From contig WQWK01000165.1 of the NCBI GenBank assembly GCA_009785395.1, forward strand, positions 1 through 5,208: 5,208 nt of DNA, in the 5' to 3' direction. The notes beneath the pieces are model-generated. The model did no database searches and was not told where the DNA came from. It saw nothing but the letters and a program-made list of their open reading frames with translations. Within the stretch, counting starts at the first letter, position 1. Every line of letters begins with the position of its first letter. This document shows positions 1-5,208 of this stretch, piece after piece. The stretch is from Conexibacteraceae bacterium (GTDB taxonomy: Bacteria; Actinomycetota; Thermoleophilia; Solirubrobacterales; Solirubrobacteraceae). A program made the position numbers and the translations under genes.

Positions 1-555
1 CTGCTTGCGGGCGTTGTAGTCCTTTATGTGCCCGCCAGTCGACTGCGTTTCCCTGGCGGTTGCTGCCTTGGCCTCGGCGTACTGCGCGCGGTCATCGGCA
101 TGGGCTCGTAGCCAATCCCGGAAGATCCGGTGCCGCTCTGCCTCGGCGCAATCGGGCGAGAACACGTGCAGGTGGCATGCCGGCTGCTGGGGGCGGAGGA
201 GGCGGTGCCGGTACCACCAGGGCTCCCGGAGCACCAGCACGAACCCGGATCGCTCGAGCGCCGGGACGTAGGAGGCTTCGTCATCCGCGTCGGCAACGGT
301 CAGGTCGATGTCGATCACAGGCTTCGCGGCCAGGCCCGGGACCGCCGTCGAGCCAACGTGCTCCAGCGCGAGCACGCGGGCGGCGAGCGCCGCACGGACC
401 GCGGCCGCCAGGGTCTCGTACTGACGCGGCCACGCAGGATCCGCCGGGATCACGGGAACGTGCGGGCTCGGCTCGTGGCCGCCGACCCATCGGCTGACTC
501 CGGCGGGCCCCAGGTCGTCGGCGAAGGTGACGATGTCACGCGCGGTGAGGGTCAA
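1..555 (-). CDS. GrpB family protein (nucleotidyltransferase fold), 3' end beyond the window
   Basis: The 185 visible residues carry the GrpB/UPF0157 signature. The core begins near residue 33 (VPVIPADPAWPRQYE). It is followed by the nucleotidyltransferase-like motif HVGSTAVPGLAAKP at 66-79, the acidic pair of IDIDL (D82, D84), the WWYRHRL strand at 113-119, CHLHVF at 127-132, and HIKDYNARK at 175-184. The family has a polymerase-beta-type nucleotidyltransferase fold. Its substrate is not established, and a link to CoaE in some proteins is only a fusion. Family length suggests about 10-20 residues are missing to the left. I chose the TTG at 555..553 because it is the only ATG/GTG/TTG start codon in frame between an upstream stop (639..637) and the core. 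It overlaps the methyltransferase TGA as TTGA, with GGGA 10 nt upstream. The 32 residues before the core (with RDIVTFADD and SRWVGGHEP) are a charged N-terminal lead of unknown role. Family assignment is sure; function is not. Confidence 0.93.
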   Translation of the reverse strand, partial: MTLTARDIVTFADDLGPAGVSRWVGGHEPSPHVPVIPADPAWPRQYETLAAAVRAALAARVLALEHVGSTAVPGLAAKPVIDIDLTVADADDEASYVPALERSGFVLVLREPWWYRHRLLRPQQPACHLHVFSPDCAEAERHRIFRDWLRAHADDRAQYAEAKAATARETQSTGGHIKDYNARKQ

Positions 556-1202
556 GTCAGTGCGGTCCCGATGACGAACGGGATCTTCGGCTCCAGTGGC
601 GACCCGGCGAACATGATCCGCTGATAGGACTGGATTTCAAAGCCGGCGTGCTGGATCGCTGCGAGCGTGTCTCGGGCCGGGTGGCAGCCGCCGGCGATCC
701 ACGGCCAGATGCCGCTGTGGTCGGCGATCTGCAGCAGCGCGCGCCTGGGTTGGCTGGTGGGGATCACGTGCTCGTAGAAGCGCAGCTCGCCACCGGGCCG
801 CAGGACGCGGCGCAGCTCGGCGAGCGCGCGCTGCTGGTCGGGCACCGAGCAGAGCACGAGGCTCGCGACCGCCGCATCGATGCCGGCGTCCTCGACCGGG
901 AGCGCCTCCGCCACGCCGGGCATGACCCGGATCGGGATCGCCGCGTCCGCCGCGGCCGTCTCGGCGGCGGCGCGCAGCGTCGGTTCCGGCTCGACTGCGA
1001 TCACCTCGGTGACGGTCGCCGGGTAGTGGGAGAAGTTCGGGCCGCTGCCCGCTCCAACCTCGACAACCGTTCCCCGTAGCCCGGCGAGCAGCAGCCGGCG
1101 GTGCTCAGCGGCACCGCGCCGCTCACCCGTTTCCGAGTTGCGCAGGTACATCCGCGCAAATCGCGGATGCGGAAGGTCGGTCGGGCTGTTGGCATCCGTC
1201 AT
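552..1202 (-). CDS. Class I SAM-dependent methyltransferase (Methyltransf_11 type)
   Basis: This is a complete 216-residue soluble Rossmann-fold methyltransferase. Motif I (VEVGAGSG, 47-54) is the SAM glycine loop, and E71 in VIAVEPEP is the acidic residue expected to bind the ribose. AVASLVLCSVPD (111-122) is motif IV, and LRPGGELRFYEHV (134-146) is the strand after the RxLRPGG turn. The N-terminal HPRFARMY and the late GGCHPARDT (171-179) recall the bacterial relatives of METTL7-like small-molecule methyltransferases. This comparison is from memory and does not fix the substrate, which is unknown. The ATG at 1202 keeps HPRFARMY in the protein. Its ribosome site is weak (CGGG about 10 nt upstream). 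The gene heads a two-gene unit with grpB, whose TTG start overlaps this stop codon. It diverges from the ATP-grasp gene across 52 bp. It contains a single lysine, in keeping with the window's composition. Confidence 0.93.
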   Translation of the reverse strand: MTDANSPTDLPHPRFARMYLRNSETGERRGAAEHRRLLLAGLRGTVVEVGAGSGPNFSHYPATVTEVIAVEPEPTLRAAAETAAADAAIPIRVMPGVAEALPVEDAGIDAAVASLVLCSVPDQQRALAELRRVLRPGGELRFYEHVIPTSQPRRALLQIADHSGIWPWIAGGCHPARDTLAAIQHAGFEIQSYQRIMFAGSPLEPKIPFVIGTALT

Positions 1203-1254
1203 CGCCGTGCGACCCGAAGTTTGCAGGTTTCGTCCAGCTCGGAGACGGGCTCCC
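1203..1254. promoter_or_regulatory. 52-bp divergent intergenic region, presumed to hold or border promoters for both flanking genes
   Basis: This is the only true gap between genes whose starts face away from each other: methyltransferase to the left, ATP-grasp to the right. Initiation signals for both would normally be expected here. I cannot find a convincing -35/-10 pair on either strand; TTGCAG at 1221 has no -10 partner at the usual distance. The promoters may use non-consensus sigma sites or may lie inside the opposing coding regions. The regulatory role is inferred from gene orientation only. Confidence 0.4.
1241..1245 (+). promoter_or_regulatory. Ribosome binding site of the ATP-grasp gene
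   Basis: GGAGA lies 9 nt before the GTG at 1255 and is the best Shine-Dalgarno match near this gene. It decides the start against an in-frame ATG at 1138, which would add 39 arginine-rich residues and run antisense over the methyltransferase start. A short perfect inverted repeat, ACGGG (1245-1249) with CCCGT (1252-1256), sits between this site and the start codon. Confidence 0.65.
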
Positions 1255-2508
1255 GTGGATCGAGTCCGGGTGCTGCTCTCGGAAGGATCCAGCTTGAGCT
1301 CGCGGGAGACGCTGAGCTGTCTGGGCCCGGCCGGTTACCACGTCGAGGCGCTCGATCCCGACCCGCTGTGCATCGCCCGGTTCAGCCGCTGGACGCGCAG
1401 GCTGCATCGGTGCCCGCCGTCGGGCCTCGATCCGGTCGGCTACCTGACCGCCGTCAGGCGGGTGGTCGACGAACGCGGGATCGACGTGGTGTTGCCGACG
1501 CATGAGCAGGCGTGGCTGTTCGCCGCCGCCGGGCCGCTGCTCGCAGATGTCCCCGTGGCGGTGGCGGACATGGCGTCGTTTGACCGTCTCCAGAGCAAGA
1601 TCGAGTTCGCCCGGTTGCTCGACGAACTCCGGCTCCCGCAGCCCCCGTGGCGGCTCGTGCGCGACCACGCCGACCTCGAGGACCTGCCGTTTCCGTACTG
1701 GCTCAAGGCAGCGTTCAGCACCGCCGGGCGTGGCGTCCGGCTGGTCGAGGACCAGCGGTCACGTGCGGACGCGGAGCGCGCGCTGCTCGAGCGGGCGGCG
1801 GGGCCGGTGATGGCGCAGGCACCCGCGAGCGGCCAGTACGGTCAGGTGCAGGGTCTGTTCGACCGCGGGCGCCTGGTGGCCGTTCACGCCAGCGTGCAGA
1901 CCGGTACCGGGATCGGGCCGAGTGCCGCGGCGCGCCTCAGCGTCGACCACCCCACGCCGCGACGCCAGATCGCCGCGCTCGGCGAAGCGCTTGGGTGGCA
2001 TGGCGGGCTGACGCTCGACTACCTGCACCGGCGAGGCGAACCGAGCTACATCGAGTGCAACCCGCGGACGGTCGAGCCCGGCAACGCCGCCGCCGGTGGC
2101 GTCAATCTGCCCGACCTGCAGGTTCGGCTCACGCTCGGCGAGCAATTCGCGCCCCCGCCAGTGACCGGCCGGCCCGGCATTCGCACGCACGGCACGATCG
2201 CGCTGCTGCTCGGTAGGGCCGCCTTCGATGGGACGCGACACGCGGTCATCGCCGAGCTCGCCTGCGCGGTCGCACGCCGCGGCTGCTACCGCGCGAGCGC
2301 CGACCAGCTCACCCCCGTCCTGCGGGATCCGCCCAGCGCGGCCGCGCTCGCGTTCGTGATCGCGCAGACGCTCGCATCGCCCCGCAGGGCAACAGAAATC
2401 GCCGGCAATGCGGTCGCGCGCTATTCGATCACGGCCAGCGCGATCGACGCGCTCACAGCCGCGGCGACGGCCGGAGGGCGCCCATCCCCGCCATTGTCCC
2501 GGCGATGA
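1255..2508 (+). CDS. ATP-grasp domain protein (carboxylate-amine ligase type), substrate unknown
   Basis: This is a complete 417-residue cytosolic protein with the carbamoyl-phosphate-synthetase-like ATP-grasp plan. The N-terminal pre-ATP-grasp domain starts VRVLLSEGSSLSSRETL and includes ARFSRWTRRLHRCP (41-54) and PTHEQAWLF (81-89). The ATP-binding part has SKIEFARLL with K115 and PYWLKAAFSTAGRGVRLV with K151 and its glycine loop. The metal site is D255 in LTLDYL plus E267 and N269 in YIECNPRTVEPGNAA. Enzymes of this superfamily activate a carboxylate as acylphosphate and join it to an amine or thiol; nothing here tells which. The GTG start is chosen from the GGAGA at 1241 and because the conserved N-terminus begins there. 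K115 and K151 are the only lysines. No partner gene lies on the same strand. The last 56 bp overlap the permease gene on the other strand, and the final residues (about 405-417) look unconserved. Confidence 0.88.
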   Translation: MDRVRVLLSEGSSLSSRETLSCLGPAGYHVEALDPDPLCIARFSRWTRRLHRCPPSGLDPVGYLTAVRRVVDERGIDVVLPTHEQAWLFAAAGPLLADVPVAVADMASFDRLQSKIEFARLLDELRLPQPPWRLVRDHADLEDLPFPYWLKAAFSTAGRGVRLVEDQRSRADAERALLERAAGPVMAQAPASGQYGQVQGLFDRGRLVAVHASVQTGTGIGPSAAARLSVDHPTPRRQIAALGEALGWHGGLTLDYLHRRGEPSYIECNPRTVEPGNAAAGGVNLPDLQVRLTLGEQFAPPPVTGRPGIRTHGTIALLLGRAAFDGTRHAVIAELACAVARRGCYRASADQLTPVLRDPPSAAALAFVIAQTLASPRRATEIAGNAVARYSITASAIDALTAAATAGGRPSPPLSRR

Positions 2509-4969
2509 TTCCGAGCAGGCCGGTCCCGGCGAGGATGGCGGCGACGAAGATCGAGGGGCCGCTGACGGGCATCCCGGTTGGCCCTGCCGGCACGCCAAGG
2601 AGTGACAGTCGCACGATCAGGGCGCCGATCGCCAGCGCGACGAGCACGGTGATCGACGACTCGAGGCTGATCAGCTGCAGACACTGGCGGCGGGTGCCGC
2701 CGAGCAGCCGGATGCTGGCGAACTCACGGCCACGCACCGCGGTCGCCATCGCGACCGTGTTGATCAGCGACAGCAGGGCGAAGACGCCGGCGAGCGAAAT
2801 GATGAACCACGCGACCCAGACGGTCTGAACGGTCGATCCATGGACGCCGGCGAGGTACTGGCTCCTGGAGCGGATCGCGACCTCGGGGTGCAGGCGCGCG
2901 TAACGAGTCAGCTGCCGCGCGGCGGCCGCGCCGCCGGTGACGAAGATCGCACTGTCGAGCCTGTCGGCGGCGTGGGCGCGCGCGAGGGCAGGATCGACCA
3001 CGAGCTCCCCGAGGCCGGCGCCGCGGTCATAGATCGCGCCGATCCGCAGGGTGACCCGCCTGAGGTCGAACATGCTGGCGTGCAGCGGATCTCCGACGTG
3101 CAGGTGCGCCGGTGCCGCGACGGAGTACGCGAGCGCGATCACGTCCCCGTGCACGGCGGCCAATGACCCCGAGCGGACGCCGAGGTCGAGGCCGGGCGTT
3201 GCGCCGTCGGCCCCTCCGTCGAGCGCCGCCGCCGGGCGCGGGTCGCCATTGTTGGTCAGTCCCCGGTCGAGCAGGAAGATCTGGGTGGGCAGCACGCCGG
3301 TCGCCCCGCGCACTCCGGATAGCGTCCGGATCGCGCTCACCGTAGCCGGGGGCAGGCCGGCGCCGGCCGACGCGACGAGCACCTGCGTCGCGGTCGTGCG
3401 CTGCGTCGCCACGCGCTGCGTGTTGCGCTGATCGGTCTGGGCCAGGACCACGCCGGTGGCGGCGAGCACCGTGATCAGCATGATCGGCACCCCGACCGCA
3501 CCCCCGCGGCCGCGCGATGCCGACACGGCGGTGCTGGCCAGCAGGCCGAGCGCACCGGGTAGCAGGCGCAGCGGGCGCGCGACGAGCGCCGACAGCCCAC
3601 CGAGCAGGAGCGGCGCCAGCAGCGCGGTGCCGGACATGAACAGCAGCGCCGTCGGGTATGAGAACGTCAGCGCCGCCTGGCCCTGAAACAGGCAGATCAT
3701 CGCGACCGCGCCCCCGAGGAGCCCGACTCCGATGAGGCCGCGCCCCAGGCCGATGCGCTGGCGGCCGGTCCGCTGGTCTCGCAGCGCCTCCGCCGGCGGC
3801 GCGGCGCCGGCCCGCCAAGCGGCGGCGAGCACGGCGAGCAGGCAGACGAGCAACCCGGCCCCGAGCGCGCACACGAGCGCGATCCACGTGTCGTACGGGA
3901 CGAATCCCTGGGGGGCGGCGTTGTGGCTGACGAGCATCCTCGCGATCCAGCTCGCCAGCGGCAGGCCCGCGATCATGCCGATCGCACCTCCGGACAGCCC
4001 GATAAGCAGCGCCTCGGCGATCACCATCCGCCGAACCTGGCCAGGGGTCGCTCCGATCGCTCGCAGCGTCGTGTTCTCGCGGCGGCGCTGCGCGACCGCG
4101 AACGCGAACGTCGATGCGATCACGAACACCGCCACGGTGCCGGCTGTGCCCGCCATCGTTCCGAGCAGCGCGATCAGGTCCGATCGACCAGCGACTCTCG
4201 GGTCACCGGCGTCAGCCTCGGCCGCATGAGCGCGATCGAGCACCACGACCGAGCCCCCCAGCCGGTGGCGCAGCGCCGCCCTCACCCGGGCGGGATCGGT
4301 CCCTGGCCTCATGATGATCGCGATCGCGTTGACCTGATCCGGCGCCCCGGCCAGGCCGCGGGCCACGGCGTCGGCGAAGAAGACGGACTGCTCGTCCTCG
4401 CGCGGGCCGCTCGCGATCCCGCTGATCGTGAAGTTCCGTGCTCCTCCGGGCGTGGCGATACGCACCAGGTCCCTGGGCCGGAGGCGATCCGGCGCCGCAA
4501 GCGACCGCGCGACGACGACGTCGGCCGCGCCGGGCCGGACGCCGGCCGACAGGCGATAGCCGGCCAGGGCGGCGCTGGACCAGCCGTGTCCGCGAGGGTT
4601 GTCGGCCGCCGGCGCCTTGGCGGCCGTCGTGCCGGCGGCGTCAAACATTGCCACCGGAAAGCTCACGTCGCCGACGGCGCGGGCGACACCGGGCACCCGG
4701 CCCGCGCGCGCCAGATCGGCCATCGGCAGCCGCGGCGCGGGGAACACGACCTCGCTCGACGCCGTGTTCCCGTGGCCGACCGTGATCGAGGAGCGGGCCT
4801 GCACCACCAGCTCCGCCGCCGCGAACCGACCGGGTCCGGGCGCCCTCAGCGCGGACGCGATCAGCACCGCGCAGGCGCTCATCAGCGTGGCGGCGATCAC
4901 CACCGCCACGAACGCGCCCGCGAGACTGGCGCGTCGCCCCCGCACGGTCTGAACCGCGAGCGCCAGCAA
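2453..4969 (-). CDS. FtsX/MacB-type ABC transporter permease, two-domain, about 10 TM segments
   Basis: This is an 838-residue integral membrane protein with a duplicated FtsX architecture. TM1 is at about 17-40. An extracytoplasmic MacB-like domain of about 225 residues follows, then three TMs (about 266-292, 317-345, 361-386) carrying the FtsX signature RRRENTTLRAIGATPGQVRR (295-314). Three more TMs follow at about 409-429, 438-464 and 488-511. A second extracytoplasmic domain spans about 512-713. The last three TMs (714-740, 770-790, 806-828) carry the second signature, RGREFASIRLLGGTRRQ (746-762). Such permeases work with a LolD/MacB/BceA-like ATPase in export of lipoproteins or peptides or in mechanotransmission; the substrate here is unknown. 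I chose the TTG at 4969 because GGAGG (4980..4976) sits 6 nt upstream and the protein then begins MLALAVQTVRGRR, as relatives do. An ATG at 5092 would overlap the ATPase by over 120 bp. It has only one lysine. Its stop lies inside the ATP-grasp gene. Confidence 0.92.
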   Translation of the reverse strand: MLALAVQTVRGRRASLAGAFVAVVIAATLMSACAVLIASALRAPGPGRFAAAELVVQARSSITVGHGNTASSEVVFPAPRLPMADLARAGRVPGVARAVGDVSFPVAMFDAAGTTAAKAPAADNPRGHGWSSAALAGYRLSAGVRPGAADVVVARSLAAPDRLRPRDLVRIATPGGARNFTISGIASGPREDEQSVFFADAVARGLAGAPDQVNAIAIIMRPGTDPARVRAALRHRLGGSVVVLDRAHAAEADAGDPRVAGRSDLIALLGTMAGTAGTVAVFVIASTFAFAVAQRRRENTTLRAIGATPGQVRRMVIAEALLIGLSGGAIGMIAGLPLASWIARMLVSHNAAPQGFVPYDTWIALVCALGAGLLVCLLAVLAAAWRAGAAPPAEALRDQRTGRQRIGLGRGLIGVGLLGGAVAMICLFQGQAALTFSYPTALLFMSGTALLAPLLLGGLSALVARPLRLLPGALGLLASTAVSASRGRGGAVGVPIMLITVLAATGVVLAQTDQRNTQRVATQRTTATQVLVASAGAGLPPATVSAIRTLSGVRGATGVLPTQIFLLDRGLTNNGDPRPAAALDGGADGATPGLDLGVRSGSLAAVHGDVIALAYSVAAPAHLHVGDPLHASMFDLRRVTLRIGAIYDRGAGLGELVVDPALARAHAADRLDSAIFVTGGAAAARQLTRYARLHPEVAIRSRSQYLAGVHGSTVQTVWVAWFIISLAGVFALLSLINTVAMATAVRGREFASIRLLGGTRRQCLQLISLESSITVLVALAIGALIVRLSLLGVPAGPTGMPVSGPSIFVAAILAGTGLLGIIAGTMAGMGALRPSPRL

Positions 4970-4970
4970 G

Positions 4971-5208
4971 CTAAACCTCCAGGGCGGCGAGGCGATCCAG
5001 GGCGGCGAGGCGATCTGCAACCTGCTCCGCCGTCGGCTCGCGGGCTTCGCCCACCAGCCGTCCATCGGCGAGAAACAGGACGCGATCCGCACGCGCGGCG
5101 CTGCGCGGATCGTGGGTAACCATCAGCACCGTCTGGCCGAGCTCGTCAACCGCATCGCGGAGCGCGTCGAGCACGGCGCCACCGCTGGCCAGATCGAGCG
5201 CACCGGTC
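4971..5208 (-). CDS. ABC transporter ATP-binding protein, C-terminal part only (5' end beyond the window)
   Basis: The 78 visible residues open with TGALDLASG, the D-loop that directly follows the Walker B aspartate-glutamate (just outside the window). They continue to the switch histidine in MVTHDP (visible residue 32), then ADRVLFLADGRLV, the usual end of the nucleotide-binding domain. The EPTGALD-type D-loop and short tail fit the LolD/MacB/BceA class that powers FtsX-like permeases. The permease starts 1 nt after this stop codon, so the two are one operon. Walker A, Q-loop and signature motif cannot be checked here. The tail ends in a tandem DRLAAL-DRLAAL, encoded by a perfect 18-bp duplication. 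The gene's promoter is to the right of the window. Confidence 0.93.
   Translation of the reverse strand, partial: TGALDLASGGAVLDALRDAVDELGQTVLMVTHDPRSAARADRVLFLADGRLVGEAREPTAEQVADRLAALDRLAALEV
4976..4980 (-). promoter_or_regulatory. Ribosome binding site of the permease gene, inside the ATPase stop region
   Basis: GGAGG on the minus strand is a strong Shine-Dalgarno match, 6 nt from the TTG at 4969. It lies within the last sense codons of the ATPase (CTG GAG GTT TAG), so ribosomes finishing the ATPase reach the permease start directly. This spacing fixes the permease start at the TTG and suggests translational coupling. Confidence 0.8.
4979..5014. repeat. Perfect 18-bp tandem duplication at the 3' end of the ABC ATPase gene
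   Basis: CCAGGGCGGCGAGGCGAT (plus-strand reading) occurs twice head to tail, at 4979-4996 and 4997-5014, with no mismatch. On the coding strand it gives DRLAAL twice, in frame, extending a C-terminal amphipathic helix. The left copy abuts the permease ribosome binding site and supplies its first two G residues. Perfect identity suggests a recent slippage event. Confidence 0.9.

Noticed and set aside
60..624. Plus-strand open frames opposite GrpB (60..497 and 130..624)
   Set aside because: The opposite strand encodes a continuous GrpB protein with all family motifs; these frames show only Arg/Gly/Ala-rich shadow composition.
1211..1235. Possible operator at CGAAGTTTGCAGGTTTCG in the divergent gap
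   Set aside because: Only the outer CGAA/TTCG arms match; the inner bases do not pair, so symmetry is too weak to call a binding site.
1138..1254. Longer version of the ATP-grasp protein starting at the ATG at 1138
   Set aside because: The extra 39 residues are arginine-rich and run antisense to the methyltransferase N-terminus, and a better ribosome site and the family-like N-terminus point to the GTG at 1255.
1123..1668. A 181-codon minus-strand frame covering the divergent gap and the ATP-grasp 5' part
   Set aside because: It would overlap the methyltransferase start in another frame and shows no family signature.
1759..2598. A 279-codon open frame on the minus strand, opposite the ATP-grasp gene
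   Set aside because: The composition is low-complexity (R, G, A, P) with no motif, while the plus strand carries an intact set of ATP-grasp motifs.
3027..3887. A 286-codon minus-strand frame inside the permease gene
   Set aside because: It is a frame-shifted shadow of the permease, with strings of RARGR-like residues and no membrane segments.
4970..5092. Longer version of the permease starting at the ATG at 5092
   Set aside because: It would overlap the ATPase by more than 120 bp, reads the tandem repeat as IASPPW twice, and ignores the strong GGAGG before the TTG at 4969.
3923..5119. A 398-codon open frame on the plus strand, antisense to the permease
   Set aside because: It lies opposite a clear FtsX permease, is rich in R, H, G and D, has no recognisable domain, and is the kind of long antisense frame that high-GC coding DNA produces.

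Overview
The window is a visibly GC-rich stretch (G or C at most third codon positions, arginine strongly preferred to lysine) of ordinary bacterial chromosome. Codon usage, two TTG starts and one GTG start, and the protein types fit a high-GC actinobacterium. No marker fixes the genus, so this is an inference. There is no mobile element, RNA gene or CRISPR array that I can see, and no non-coding stretch longer than about 52 bases.

Layout from left to right: (1) a GrpB-family nucleotidyltransferase-fold protein on the minus strand at 555..1, whose last residues lie beyond the left edge; (2) a class I SAM-dependent methyltransferase on the minus strand at 1202..552, directly upstream of grpB and sharing a TTGA stop/start overlap with it; (3) a 52-bp divergent intergenic gap; (4) an ATP-grasp ligase-type protein on the plus strand at 1255..2508; (5) a large FtsX/MacB-type ABC transporter permease on the minus strand at 4969..2453, whose 3' end overlaps the ATP-grasp gene tail to tail by 56 bp; (6) the C-terminal 78 residues of the cognate ABC ATPase on the minus strand at 5208..4971, running off the right edge.

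There are two minus-strand transcription units, ATPase-permease and methyltransferase-grpB. Each shows signs of translational coupling. Between them lies one gene of opposite orientation, the ATP-grasp protein. The ATPase and permease should form one exporter or mechanotransmission complex at the cytoplasmic membrane. The methyltransferase and GrpB protein are probably co-translated, but a shared pathway is not evident. I see no clear evidence of a new multi-gene system. The points most worth checking are the orphan ATP-grasp enzyme, the tandem 18-bp duplication at the ATPase-permease junction and the convergent gene overlap.
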